A model generated the notes under the pieces. That model searched no databases. It was not told where the DNA came from and saw nothing but the letters and a program-made list of their open reading frames with translations. Below, in pieces: positions 1 to 11,035 of a stretch of DNA of 64,000 nucleotides. The translations under genes were made by a program, and so were the position numbers. Source of the stretch: Hippopus hippopus. Its lineage: Eukaryota; Mollusca; Bivalvia; Cardiida; Cardiidae. The stretch spans positions 39,234,845-39,298,844 of the forward strand of contig OX328105.1 in assembly GCA_946811185.2 (NCBI GenBank), written 5' to 3'. Position 1 is the stretch's first letter. Each line of letters opens with the position of its first letter.

Positions 1-173
1 TTGCAATACAGATTTTTTACAGTCTGACATTTATTTATATTTATTCAACATTTATTATGCAGTTGAGTGATACAGAGCTGTCACAGCTCTCTTGTTTTTC
101 CATATTGTTGCATAAGCAATATTTTTCTGTCTTAAATGATTTTCTGTATGCATATAAATGTAATTTTTTATAG

Positions 174-391
174 AGTATGGTAGACTTCAAAAAAGAAAAT
201 CTTTCCAAAAAATGGTGGAAAGATTTTGTAAAATATTTTTTGCAGTATTATCAAATTGGACAGATCAACCCAGACTCATTGATTTTCTTCGAGATCAGAA
301 AATATCTTGAACGTGGGGGCCAAGTTTTAAATTACGAATGCAGCGGACAACCGAAATGTCTAGTGTGCTTCCCTGTACCTCCATCAATCGA
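174..391 (+). CDS. Exon of the membrane protein: extracellular segment
   Basis: The acceptor is the T-rich run ending in TAG at 171-173 and the donor is GTAAGT at 392. The exon encodes about 72 residues rich in aromatic and Lys residues, with three Cys at its end. It ends with two bases of a Glu codon completed at 2310. Met at 177 could start translation, but the acceptor directly upstream favours an internal exon. Confidence 0.72.
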
Positions 392-3300
392 GTAAGTCAA
401 TTCAAAAGCATTTAGTGTTTGTAACGGAAAGATTTCAATACCAGTATGAATTGTATTCTTAACTCTTTATTAAAGGAAAAAAATTTTGGTCTCAACTAAA
501 TTGAAAGCAGTCGCAGACAACAAATTAAATGTAACTCAAATGATGATTTCTGTCTTTGATAGAGTAGAAAACATTGTCAGAAAATGAGAAAATTCTGGTT
601 ACCAACATTTTCTCTTTTTTCTACAATATTTTCAAAAGCCTTCTCTCTTGGGGTTGTTAAAACTTGGCATTGTTTGGTAAAGATTTAACCCTTTACCACA
701 CAATGACGACTTTTGACACCCCTGATAGAGAAGGCTTTTGAAAACATTGTGGGAAAAGGAGAAAATGCTGGTAACCAGCATTTTCTCCTTTTCCCACAAT
801 GTTTTCTACCCTATCAAAGAAAAATCATTTCATATGATCCACATTGAAACTGTCCTCTGCAAATGCTTTCAATTCGGACAGGTCTAAAATTGGTCGTGTG
901 GTAAAGGGTTAAACAACAATATTATGTAAGTTGTATAAACAAGGGCCCAATATAAAGCAGAAATGGGCATCATGGAATTCAGAATATTTGTATACCAGTA
1001 TTTTGGAATGTTGTATAATGAGCCATGGCCTGTGAAAAGGGGGCTTAATGCATCTGCGAAAAGTTTTGACCCAGGTCAGCCTGCACAGGCTGACCTGGGC
1101 TGAAACTTTTTGCCATTGGTCAATTTTCTGTATATCTAAGGACCAGTCTATCTCATTGATAAGTTGGTTGTTAAAAGAAGTGATATTATGGATCCATGAG
1201 TATGTGATGGTTTGCTTGGTATCATGGGTTACGGAGATGCATTAAGCCCCCTTTTGCCGGAGCATGGTTCATATGGTTTTTAAGATTTGTTCAAGTATTG
1301 TTTTATACCTGCCCTTTTCAAAGTTCAACTGGTTTAACTCCTCACAATTGGGGAAGTTTGTGAAATTATTTTTGGAATGTTTTGAGTGTTTTCTACTTTT
1401 TCAAAGTGAAATCTAGTCATTTTAGCTTCATTTATATTATTGTCTGCAAATGCTTTCAGTGTGGAGGTGTTTTAAACTTTGGTCATCTGTTTAAGGGTTA
1501 AACTTTGCAAAGTGACACTGTGTCCCTATCTTACTATATAATATGTCTGCTCAAATATACATCAAGGTTGGAGCAAAACTTTAATTGCTTCTATAGATAC
1601 ATGTAGTTAACTCTTTACCAAACAATCCCTGGTTTTCACGACTCAGTGAAAGAAACCTTTTGAAAACATTGTGGGAAAAGGAGAAAATGCTGGTAACCAG
1701 CATTTTCTCCTTTTCCCACAGTGTTTTCTACCCTTCCCAAAACAAATTTCAATTTTTGAGTCACTTTAATTTTGTCGTCTGCTAATGCTTTCAATTTGGA
1801 ACAGTCTAAAATTTTGTCGTCTGGTAAAGAATTAAATCAAGATTAGAATGCACAGAATCTTCAGTTGATCTCAAACCTCTCGGGAAGGGGTGATAATTTG
1901 TAAGATATTCCTAGCAAAACAGATTTATTTTTTTTTCCCTACCAGCTAAAAATTCCTACATTTTTATTCATTTTCCATCTAAGGTTTATGCTTTCCTATA
2001 AAGACTAGTTTCATTGGAATGGTTATGGAAAGTTGGTGGCTTATCTCCGTATTTTATTTTCATTTTATTTGTGACCTTTAGAGTGCTAAATTAACTTAGA
2101 GTTAATTTAGAGTGATAAATTAAAGACTTTTTCAGTCAGGTAAAAAGAACCCCAAATTCAGCCACGATATATTCACAACACAGCAGATAATGTAGTTCCA
2201 AGATAAGACTGCATATTGTGTGCCATGTGATTTTAATCTACACTGTCCGCAAAAGCAACAGTGGTTATACTTAGAGCTCTAAGGATTAACTTTCCGCTTT
2301 CTGTTTCAGGGAAGGGTCTGATTTACCTTTGGGCCTTGTTATTGTGGTGGTCCTTTTAGGGGTTGTATGCTGTGCGTTGGCAGCCATTTTGTTGTACATA
2401 TGCAACAAAGTAGGATGCTGTTTGAAAATAGGTAAGAAGTTTCTACAGGCTTACACTATGCCATGCTCTGTGAAAAGGGGACTTAATGCATTTGCGAAAT
2501 GTTTCGGCCCATGTCAGCCTGCGCAGACAGGGCAGGCTAATATGGGCCGAAACTTTTCACCATAATCTTAAAATTTTCTCCGTGCTGAAGAATAATTCTA
2601 CCTCATGGTTCAGTCAGTTGTTTTTATGGATCCATAATTATGAATTGCTCAATATAATGCATCACTTGGATGCATTAAGCCTTCTTTTGCTGGAGCATGG
2701 TACATATCTTTTTTTATATACTCCCAACAACAGAAAAAAGAAAAAAATAAAGGGGGGGGGGGTTATACTGGAATGGAGTTTTCTGTTTGTACATCTGTTT
2801 GTAGAAGCAATTTTGTGGCCTCTTCTCCTCAGACAATATCATCAAATTTTGCAGAAATTTTAATTGAAAGCCATCCTACCTTGGGAATTTGGGGAGTTTT
2901 CATAATGGTAGGTTGACTTTAACAGAAGGATTTATGGCTTTTTGACTTCTTTTTCCTGATCAACTGTCCAGGCAATCTGTTGAGGGTATTGTGTCAGCTA
3001 GCTACAGGTTTAGTTTTGGGTTTATTTCATTTTCCACATTTCATAATGTTTGTTAAAGACCAGTAGCAGACAAAGATGAACACTTTCAGGGGTCAAATTG
3101 CAGGCAAATTTAATTCATACCATATAGAAGTATGGATGTTATCAAGGGTCTAACAATATATTACAGCATAGTCTATAAAAAAGCCAGTTGCTGGTAGAAA
3201 TATTAATCTCAAAACTAGAATAAAAGTTGCAAAGACTCATTGTCAAACTTGTTATGATACCCATGTTTTTAAATGGAATGAATTGAAATTTGCCTCCATT

Positions 3301-6300
3301 TTGACTCATGAATTGTTTTCTTTTGACCTCTGGTGGGCCTTGAAGGTTACAACTCATGTTTTAAACTTTTATCTATAAAGCATCTTTCACAATTACAGTT
3401 GTCTTTGTGGCCAGTGTAGACAAAATTCTGCAGTCCAGCCTTTGATCTATACTGTCTGTTTTGTAGGGATGTTGTGGAAAAGAGCAACCTTTAAATTGCA
3501 ATTATATGGGATTGAAAATTTCTGCAGGGTTTATGAAGCACTCTAAGGTTTAATTTTCTAAGATTGCAATTATATGGGAATGCAAATTTCTGCAGGGTTT
3601 ATGAAGCACTCTAAGGTTTAATTTTATAAACAAAAATTAATTCTTTACCAAACAATTGAATCTTAGACTTAGCCGTATTGAAAGCAGTAAAATTTTGCAG
3701 ACAACAGTTTAAATGTCGTTCAAATTGTGAGAGTCAAATTTGAAAGGGTAGAAAATATTGTGGGAAAAGGAAAAAATGCTGGTAACCAGCATTTTCTCCT
3801 TTTTCCACAATGTTTTCAAACACCCTCATGTTCAGGGTCATCAAAACATGAGATTGTTAGGTTAAGGACTAATTATTACCATACCTTGATAGTGAAATTA
3901 CAAGTTTATCATCTTGCCTCACTCTATATGCATTCATAAGAGCATATCTTTGTCTACTAGATCTTTAAGCAAAAAGAAACAAGAAATATCTTTTAAAAAA
4001 AAGGATAGATGGCGTAAATTTGCCAGCAAATAGGTAGGGGCCCTTACAATAAACATGTCTACATTTTTTTACCAATCACAAATTTCTACTTATTCATTTG
4101 TTATCAATACCAAAAAATGGGTCGAAATTCAGCTTCACCAAAAAAAAATCAGTGTAGCTGACTACGCCGACTTTAGACCTACTCCTTGGTAACTGACATA
4201 CCCGAATGAATCGATAGTAATTTGTGACTTGTTAAAAATAACTATGTGCTTATCATGAGGGACGTTGGATTATTTACAGCCACATTAATATTATGGGACC
4301 AATATACAAGAATTGCTACTGCTAATTGAAACAGAAGGTCGCTAATTCCCTGTTACTGTTCTTTTCCAATGATGATTTGGATCAATATCGCAGCATTTAA
4401 AATATATGAGGGTTGTTCGATATGTAATGTGTATTGTACAATATCTCAAAAGCAAATGACTCAAATAGTGAAATGAACATTACATCCCTTCAAAATATTC
4501 TCCGCGGTTTGAAATACATAATTTCAATCTCTGAATCCATTTCTGAAATGCGTCACGGTACGCTGGTTTAGGTAGACCTCTGAGGCACTGACTGATGGCT
4601 GAGCCAAGGGCTTGTCGGGACTTGTAATGACGACCAGATAAGAACTTTTTAAGTTTTGGAAAAAGGAAAAAGTCGCATGGGGCTAGATCTGGAGAGTATG
4701 GTGGGTGTGGCAAGACAGTAACCTCCGACTTCAAAAATTGCTTCACAAGCTCAGATGTATGTGATGGAGCATTATCATGAAGTAGACGAACATGCCTAAA
4801 TCCTGACACAGGGCGTCGTTTAAGATAATATTTCTTGAGCTTTTTTAGTATAACATCGCGGTAATACCCACCTGTAACAATTTTGCCTTTTGGCACCGGA
4901 ATTTGTACGGCTATACCATCACATGAGAAGAATATGCAATAAAGAACCTTCTTTGTGCTTATGCTTCTTTTGGCAAATACAGGCCTTCTACGTGTTTAGT
5001 TAGCCATATTTTGTTTCCAATTTTTCTTACTGGTTCGAAATAGTGAACCCATGTTTCGTCACCAGTAACAATGTTTGCAAATTGTCTTTGATTGAATTTG
5101 GGAAACATTTTGAGCAATTGCTTAGCGGTTTGTACTCGTACCAGTTTTTGGTCATCTGTAAATATATGCGGTATCCATCTGGCAGAAATCTTTCGTACTT
5201 TCAAAATACGCTTCAAAATGAAATGCACCCGCGATAGCGATATGCCAACAGCGTTGGCAATATCATGAATCGTGTATCTGCCATCACTTTCAATTATTTC
5301 CCTGACTTTTGAGACATTTGCCTTGCCTGTTACAGTCACAGGTTGGCCAGATTTTGCTGCATCTTTGACCGACTCTGTGCCAGTCAGAAATTTCTTTCTC
5401 CACCTACGAACTGTCTCATAAGATACCTTATCAGACCCATAAACTTCCCCCAATTCAGTAAAAATCTGCATTACCGAATGACCGAGTTTTGTGCAAACTT
5501 TTATATAAGCTCTATTTTCTTCAATATTCTTAATCTGTTTCCCAACCATTTTTACAACAGTGGTCAACGACTAGCTCTGATGAAATGACTATAAGTTTAA
5601 AACTATGTGGAGCTAAAGGCTCGTGTTTATACCGTTGGAAAGGTATTGAATAGAGCTATTCAAGCATATCATCATCCACGAAATCGTTGAAAGCGTTATC
5701 GCGCTGTGGTACAATACACATTACATATCGAACAGCCCTCGTATATGAGTCACTCTCTGTGAAAAGGGGTTTCATGCATGTCTGTGATGCATTGTACCTG
5801 AAGGAAAGACATCACATCAATAGTGATCTATGAAATCCACTTTGTCTAACAACTGGCTGGATGTTGAGGTAGAATGGTTCCTGGACATGTACAAAAATTG
5901 ACCTAGAGTAAAAGGTTTTGGCCAAGATCAGCCTGCCCAGACTGCGGAATAGGCCAATACTTTTTGCAGATGCCTTCAGCCCCCATTTCACAGAGCATGG
6001 CTCATATCTAATGGAATATTTCTTATTTGAAAAAATGCAAAACATTGAGGAAAAATGGCAATTGAAGGCGAAGTTCCTTGTCATCATTTTTCGTCATATT
6101 GAACCACATAAGAGATTCAACTACATGTATCATATTCTAGTAGCTCTTACGCAGTGTATCTTTTTAAGGATATTTTCTTGTTTTCCTTCTTTTAAGAAAA
6201 TGGGCGACTACGGGCAACAGACTACATAACCCCACACTATGATCAGAGAGAAAGGAGAAAAGCAGATACGCTTTACAATTACATCTCTGATGGTCAATTC

Positions 6301-6669
6301 AACACATCGCAGCCATCATTACCCAGACGAACTTCAAATCAACAAAGTCCTTCAAGATCCCAGTCTACAAGTGGAAATGAATCAGCCAGCAATGAAACTC
6401 AAACAGGAAGTGGGGGGTCAAGGTCAGATCAACAAGAATTAGATGAAGGTCAATTAGCTGTCCTTTCAAGGTCACAAGACTTGGTTACTTATCATCGGGA
6501 GATGCATAATCGAAGTCAACAGAGTTTACAGGATGCTGATTCTGGTGTTCAACTATCACAGGTCAAAATGCCAGCAGAATTGAAAGTTACTCCAAGTGAG
6601 CAAAATCCAGCTGACAATAGAAACAGTAATCAGACTTACCTGAGCCCTGTTCAGCTAAACAGCCAGTAA
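174..6669 (+). CDS. 3' part of a single-pass membrane protein gene (three exons, unknown family)
   Basis: Three exons, 174-391, 2310-2431 and 6197-6669, join in frame (GA|G and G|AA split codons, GT/AG borders) to give 270 residues ending in TAA. Residues 1-79 look extracellular, with a Cys cluster (ECSGQPKCLVC) near residues 53-64. Residues 80-104 are a strong transmembrane helix (LGLVIVVVLLGVVCCALAAI), followed by a Cys pair. Residues 105-270 form a Ser/Gln/Asn-rich cytoplasmic tail with a Tyr-rich stretch (DYITPHYD, LYNYIS) that could be a phosphorylation or sorting region. Exon 1 follows a stop that overlaps its acceptor and has no signal peptide, so at least one 5' exon probably lies upstream of the window. 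I do not recognise the family; a receptor or adhesion role would be a guess. Intron 1 holds A and B repeats, and intron 2 holds a mariner. Confidence 0.75.
459..912. mobile_element. MITE A, two abutting copies (459-688 reverse, 685-912 forward)
   Basis: Both copies have terminal TTAA and inverted tips, and they share the single TTAA at 685-688. The second copy has a perfect central hairpin (about 739-805) with loop TAA; the first has a decayed one. Both lie in intron 1 of the membrane protein gene. Confidence 0.85.
1019..1271 (+). mobile_element. MITE B copy, about 253 bp
   Basis: The ends are inverted repeats, TGAGCCATG at the left and CATGGTTCA at the right, each followed inward by a GGGGGCTTAATGCAT-type block. 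An inner hairpin CCCAGGTCAGCCTG/CAGGCTGACCTGGG sits at 1070-1099. Better copies have flanking TA, suggesting a Tc1/mariner-type target site. Confidence 0.75.
1607..1835 (+). mobile_element. MITE A, full length (229 bp)
   Basis: TTAA at 1607-1610 and 1832-1835 bounds a complete forward copy. The central hairpin at about 1660-1726 is perfect except for one base in the right arm (CACAGTG for CACAATG). Confidence 0.85.
2170..2289 (-). mobile_element. MITE C fragment abutting an exon
   Basis: It holds an AAGATAAGACTGCA / TCTACACTGTCC pair typical of family C and ends at TTAA 2286-2289, only 20 bases before the transmembrane exon. The left end is not clear. Confidence 0.5.
2310..2431 (+). CDS. Exon of the membrane protein: transmembrane helix
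   Basis: The acceptor is TTTCAG at 2304-2309 and the donor is GTAAGA at 2432. It encodes a hydrophobic span of about 24 residues flanked by acidic residues outside and Lys/Cys inside. The donor is followed within 30 bases by a family B repeat, and the acceptor is preceded directly by a family C fragment. Confidence 0.8.
2459..2704 (+). mobile_element. MITE B copy
   Basis: The left tip TGCCATGCTCTG and right tip GGAGCATGGTACA are inverted. The inner GGCCCATGTCAGCCTG arm is present, with an 8-base extra piece in the loop. It sits 27 bases after a splice donor. Confidence 0.7.
3495..3630. repeat. Tandem duplication, 68 bp x 2
   Basis: A 68-base unit beginning ATTGCAATTATATGGGA occurs twice in succession with about three differences, so this is a local direct duplication in intron 2. 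Confidence 0.8.
3637..3874 (-). mobile_element. MITE A, reverse copy
   Basis: It starts at TTAA 3637-3640 and has the hairpin core at 3757-3822. The right end has decayed to GGTTAAGGACTAATTA. The copy lies inside a longer block that recurs inverted at 8335-8690. Confidence 0.75.
3975..4165 (+). repeat. Interspersed repeat E
   Basis: It begins AAACAAGAAATATC and includes TTTGCCAGCAAATAGG and TTTACCAATCACAAATTT. A similar stretch is at 18611-18790, and the start recurs inverted at 8335-8400. No open frame or terminal repeat is seen. Confidence 0.6.
4407..5741 (-). mobile_element. mariner transposon copy 1 (1335 bp)
   Basis: Inverted ends (TGAGGGTTGTTCGATATG and, inverted, CGAGGGCTGTTCGATATG) are flanked by TA at 4405-4406 and 5742-5743. 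The transposase lies on the minus strand. The right TA directly abuts the TA of a family B element. It sits in intron 2 of the membrane protein gene, in the opposite orientation to that gene. Confidence 0.95.
4480..5549 (-). pseudogene. mariner transposase, frameshifted copy
   Basis: Translation starts at ATG 5549-5547 with an N-terminal helix-turn-helix half (YETVRRWRKKFLTG). The catalytic triad is visible: VTGDETWVHYF, LLHDNAPSHTS and PDLAPCDFFLFP. Compared with the copy at 35618, one base is missing near 4992 (CACG-TAGAAGG), so the frame ends early at KEA; downstream the frame recovers to 4480. One residue is also missing between the second and third Asp, giving 33 in place of the usual 34. 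It is probably inactive, although its three catalytic Asp are intact. Confidence 0.92.
5746..6004 (-). mobile_element. MITE B copy next to mariner 1
   Basis: Tips TGAGTCACTC and GAGCATGGCTCA are flanked by TA on both sides. The hairpin block is at the right (GATCAGCCTGCCCAGACTGC). It is cut to within two bases of the mariner TA. Confidence 0.72.
6197..6669 (+). CDS. Terminal exon of the membrane protein: cytoplasmic tail
   Basis: The acceptor lies in a pyrimidine tract ending AAG at 6196. The frame set by exon 2 stays open for 156 codons to TAA at 6667-6669. Low-complexity Ser, Gln and Asn dominate, with two Tyr-rich motifs near the membrane. No known domain is visible. Confidence 0.75.
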
Positions 6670-6832
6670 AGTTTGTAAAATACTGTAAAAATGGATATTA
6701 GTGCAGGTCTAAAATTTTACAAATTACCAAATATATGTACTGACCTTATGCATGTTTTAATGTCCTTGAGAGTTAAAATTCCAAAATTTCTACTCTAATA
6801 GTGCATTGTAAAACTAACTTGTTATTCATTTT

Positions 6833-6838
6833 AATAAA
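6833..6838 (+). other. Polyadenylation signal AATAAA for the 174-6669 gene
   Basis: A canonical AATAAA lies 164 bases after the stop codon of the membrane protein, in an A/T-rich 3' region with no repeat between them. This is a reasonable mRNA end for that gene. Confidence 0.55.
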
Positions 6839-7084
6839 TCTCCGTTTTTACTTCCATTAAACATGTTTAATTGACAGAATTAACAACCACTGGACTGGTA
6901 TTCTGGTCAACTTTGATGTAAAAAACACCCATTGATGTAGACAAGGGCCCAGTCAATCGCTTCCACCATGACCTAGGTGTCTAGGTAAAGTATGCCTTAA
7001 TCTAGCTTAAATATGCAAAAAACGCTAAGTTTTCCACTGCGCAAAAATTTTGGGTTTTACAGTATGTAATTTTCCAATTTGCAG

Positions 7085-7195
7085 GGTTTTGATTGTTTAT
7101 TTGTATGGTGTTAAACACTGCTTTCAACATTATTTCAATTATCTTGAGGTAGCCAGAGCACCTGTCCATGCTTTCCTGTACATTCTTCAGGTAGT
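7085..7195 (-). mobile_element. SINE tail fragment
   Basis: The inverse of the shared SINE 3' region is visible: GGTGTTAAACACTGCTTTCA, then TTTCAATTATCTTGAGGTAGCC. The tRNA head is missing. Confidence 0.6.
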
Positions 7196-7284
7196 CTTGG
7201 TTAGGATTTTCAAATAAAAAAAATTGGAAAACAAAATCTGTTCAAAGTCCCTGTAACTCATTTTACAATTTGTTAATTTAACTT

Positions 7285-7450
<166 letters not shown>

Positions 7451-7531
7451 CCCATTAACTTTTATGCAAATCAAAGAAAAGCTCAAAGATTTGATAATGG
7501 AGGTACAAAACCCTAGGGACAAAGCCGTCGG

Positions 7532-7980
7532 TTAACCCTGTACCAAACAATCACGGGTCTTAACAACCCTGAAATAAACAGCTTTTGAAAACATCACGGG
7601 AAATGGAAAAAATGCTGGTGACCAGCATTTTCTTCTTTTCCCACAATGTCTTCTGCCCTGTTACAGAATTTCTGTTCATCTGCACAATTTTGTATTTGAC
7701 AACTGCAGATGCCTTCAATTTTGAAAAGTCTCAAATTCCTTGCTTGAGAAAGGGTTAACTCTTTATAGAATGGCAAAATTTTAGACTCCTCCAAGTTTGA
7801 AGCATTTGTAGACAATACATTAAATATGGCTCATATGATGGAATCTCTCTTTGGAAAGGTAGAAAACATTGTGGGAAAAGGATTGAATTATTGTAACCAG
7901 CATTTTCTCCTCCCACAATGTTTTCAAAATTCCTCTTCCACATGGACATTTGGATACAGAATTGTATGAAGAAGGATTAA
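7532..7980. mobile_element. MITE A, two abutting copies (7532-7758 forward, 7755-7980 reverse)
   Basis: A single TTAA at 7755-7758 is shared. The forward copy has a diverged hairpin (CTTCTTTTCCC). The reverse copy has lost part of its right arm (TTCTCCTCCCACAATG), so its stem is broken. Confidence 0.82.
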
Positions 7981-8096
7981 TGAATACAAGAAAACATTCA
8001 ATGAAACAATACTGTACTTTGTAATTTACCAGAAGAACTCATTCCAAATGCTTTTAACCCACATACATCTTCTTCAACAAATTTGTATCTTATTAC

Positions 8097-8330
8097 TATT
8101 ACCTTTTACCACACAAACGCCAGAAGCAGGCTTTTTAAAACATTATGAGAATAGGAAAAAATGCTGATTATGTAAAGAGTTAAGCCTAACTAAACAGTCC
8201 TGTGTTTTAGCAACCCCAGGGAAGAAGCCTTTTTGAAAATATACCTACCAGCATTTTCTCCTTTTCCCACAATGTTTTCCATCCTTTCAGCTACAGCTAA
8301 TTAGTTGTCTTCAAGTGCTTTTATGCCATC
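8097..8330 (+). mobile_element. MITE A, two deleted copies
   Basis: 8097-8183 keeps only the outer left half, one arm start and the right tip. 8180-8330 starts at the shared TTAA, lacks most of the left arm, and continues to a right half similar to 8563-8640. Confidence 0.65.
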
Positions 8331-8334
8331 TATC

Positions 8335-8690
8335 TTTTTTTTTTAAAGATATTTCTTGTTTCTTCTTGCTTAAAGATCTAGTAGACAAAGATAATTATGC
8401 TCTTATGAATAAAAATAGAGTGAGGTAAGATGATAAACTTTTAATTTCACTATCAAGGTACGGAAATAATTAGCCCTTAACCTAACAATCTCATGTTTTG
8501 ATGACCCTGAACATGAGGGTGTTTGAAAACATTGTGGAAAAAGGAGAAAATGCTGGTTACCAGCATTTTTTCCTTTTCCCACAATATTTTCCATCCTTTC
8601 AGCTACAGCTAATTGGTTGTCTTCAAGCGCTTTTGCTTTGGGCAAACCTAAAATTCCGTCATTTTGTAAAGAGTGAAGGCAATTAAATTT
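8335..8690. repeat. Repeat E fragment plus MITE A, inverted duplicate of 3720-4010
   Basis: 8335-8465 (AAGATATTTCTTGTTTCTTC, AAAGATCTAGTAGACAAAGA) followed by MITE A at 8466-8688 is the reverse complement of the block at 3720-4010, including unusual A-copy details (AACATGAGGGTGTTTG). This shows a copied segment, not two independent insertions. Confidence 0.75.
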
Positions 8691-8976
8691 ATGCTTAGCA
8701 GTAACACTTAGGGTCTTAATCAAGCAAAAACAAACCTTTCAAATATAAATGTTTTAATTGTATTTGCCCTCTTAAAATTTCAAAATATTATGACAGATTC
8801 TTAGATTAAGAAAAAAATCTAATTGAAAAATGAAACTTTTGTGACAATAAGAATTACATATTGTAAGTTTAAAAATAATGGCATTCTTTTTAATTGATCC
8901 AGTATGGAAAAAATCTTTATAAAGGTTCTCTGTCTCGAAAGCAAATAAGATAAGTAACATTTAGGAGAAAATACCA

Positions 8977-9190
8977 ATTGCCTGACTGATTGATTGATTG
9001 ATTGATTGATTGAATGGTGTTTTACGCCGCTTTCAATATTATTTCAGTCATATCAAGGCGGCAGCTCACATATTCATATTTTCCTGGGTTTTGCCAGCAC
9101 TAGGCTAGGGCTCTGAAATAGTGTGGCTCAAACCTGGGGCTTCCAGGTTATGAGTCCCACACTTTACCACTAAGCCACACAGGACCCCCA
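8977..9190 (-). mobile_element. SINE, reverse, with (TTGA)n tail
   Basis: A (TGAT)n run at 8985-9013 is the SINE tail. The body reads GGTGTTTTACGCCGCTTTCA. The inverse B box (TCAAACCTGGGGCTTCCAGG) and A-box region (TTACCACTAAGCCACACAGG) form the tRNA-like head near 9130-9185. Confidence 0.75.
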
Positions 9191-9410
9191 CTGAATGCCT
9201 GATATAAGTAGTTTATCCTTTCTCACAACATTTGTGACCGAGTTTTATTGTCCAATTTTTTTTTCATTAGATATTAATCATCCATGTTTTTCATCCCTAT
9301 TCTCAATCAAGTATTCATAGCTCCCATATTAGGATGCTGTTTCATTTCATTCAAAATAAATAGTATGTAAAAATAAAGTGACATTAAAAGTAATTTTGAT
9401 ATAATAATTA

Positions 9411-9600
9411 AACCTTTTTAAAACAGTTCCCTTGTTTTTTATGGGCTTGTGGCTTTTGAAGGCTTTTGAAAACATCATGAGAAAGGAGAAAATTATGAAA
9501 AAATAGCTCTCTGTCCTTTTCTCACAGCCTTACAAAACTCATCATTAAACCATATTTATGTTTTTGTCTGCAAAATGCTTTCATTATGAAGGCATCTATG
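9411..9600 (+). mobile_element. MITE A, heavily decayed
   Basis: GGCTTTTGAAAACATCATGA and GTCCTTTTCTCACAGCC remain from the arms. The ends are recognisable but not intact. Confidence 0.5.
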
Positions 9601-9654
9601 ATATTGTAGACTAGACAAGATTTTACTTTAAATGCAAAGGAATCTTAAATATTT

Positions 9655-10069
9655 CTTTTTGTATCAGTCAGCAAAATTTGAAACCAGTCCATTTTGAAAG
9701 CATTTTGCAGACGACAAATTAAGTGTTGCTCAAATGATGGGATGTCGTTGAAAGGAGAGAAAATAAGGGGGGAAAAGGAAAAAAATGTTAGGTACCAGCA
9801 TTCTCTCCTTTTCCTACAATATTTCCAAAGCATTCTTGCTTAACTCTTTACCAAAAGATATAATATTAGACTTGTCCAAATTGAAAGCATTTCCAGGCAA
9901 CAAATTCAGTGTTACTCGAAACATGGAATTTGTCTTTCATATAGTATATAACATTATGGGAAAAGGAAAAAATGCTTGCTACCAGCATTTTTTTCATTTT
10001 CCAAAATGTTTTCAAAAGCCCTTTTCTGTAGGGTCATTAAAAGTCAGGATTGTGTGGTAAAGGGTTGAA
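9655..10069 (-). mobile_element. MITE A, two abutting reverse copies (9655-9843, 9840-10069)
   Basis: The copies share TTAA 9840-9843 and run in the same direction. The first lost its left tip; the second ends in TGGTAAAGGGTTGA, where the TTAA is mutated. Confidence 0.75.
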
Positions 10070-10369
10070 GCTGTTAATATGTGGGATCATTTGGTAAAGG
10101 CTTTAAACATGCTAAACTTGAAAAATAAGACTCGCTTCAGGGTGCATGGGATAACACCAGGCCCATTTCCAGACAACATGGATCAAGATCAGACTGCAAA
10201 GATTATGCTTCCTGATCTCTGATCTATCCTTAACCAATATTTTTTTAATAATCAGGCTAAAGAAGTCTGGTTGGATCTGAATGAATATATCTGTTCCACA
10301 TTTGTTTGAAAACAACCTAGGGTAGACCTTTATGTCCCCTTCTCTGTCCCCTGAAAAGGGACTTGTTCT

Positions 10370-10595
10370 TTAATCGTTTACCACACAATCATGACTTTTA
10401 ACAATTTTGAGGAAGAGGGCCTTTGAAAACAATGTTGAAAAAGAAGAAAATGTAACTAGTATTTTCTTCTTTCCCTACAACATTTTCTACCCCATTAAAG
10501 ACAAATTTTATGTTTTGGTAACTGTTTTATTTGTTGTCTGCAAAATGTGTTCAATTTGGACCACGCTAAAATTTTGTCGTCTGGTAAAGAGTTAA
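10370..10595 (+). mobile_element. MITE A, full length (226 bp)
   Basis: TTAA at both ends. The stem is shortened at the loop (GTAACTAGTATTTTC), losing the GCTGG top. Confidence 0.8.
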
Positions 10596-10628
10596 ACCGG
10601 GATCATGACAAGAATGGTTACCCTTGTC

Positions 10629-10715
10629 AAGTCATACATACAATCTCTGTCACTTCAACCTAATCCTTTACAAGTCATATATACAATTTCTGTCACTTCA
10701 ACCTAATCCTTTACA
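10629..10715. repeat. Tandem duplication, 43 bp x 2
   Basis: AAGTCATACATACAATCTCT followed by GTCACTTCAACCTAATCC occurs twice in a row with two differences. Confidence 0.75.
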
Positions 10716-10734
10716 AGTTATAACCTGACAACAA

Positions 10735-11020
10735 CCGACTTCAACCTGCACCAAAGCTTATTTGAAAAATGTTGTGGCTAAAGGAAAAATTGCTTGTTAC
10801 AAACTCTTTCTCCTTTTGCCATAATGTTTTTCATACACATATTAAGTATTTCACCTAAAATCATGCCCCTTAGCCATATTTTTCTCGAGGCCTCCTGCTG
10901 ATGACAACTTACTTCAACCTACAGCAAACCACTTATAAAAACATTGTGGCAAAAGAAAAAATGCTTGTTATGAGCAGTTTTTTCTTTTAGCCACAATGTT
11001 TTCACAAACGTATCATGTAT
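10735..11020 (+). repeat. Two related palindromic fragments resembling the MITE A core
   Basis: Two palindromes (10750-10840 and 10930-11010) have the form AAAAACATTGTGGCAAAAG...TTTTAGCCACAATGTTTT. They share the A-core ground plan but use GGCAAAAG for GGGAAAAG and lack the GGTAACC loop, so they may be a sister family. Confidence 0.55.
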
Positions 11021-11035
11021 TCGACCTTCACCCAT

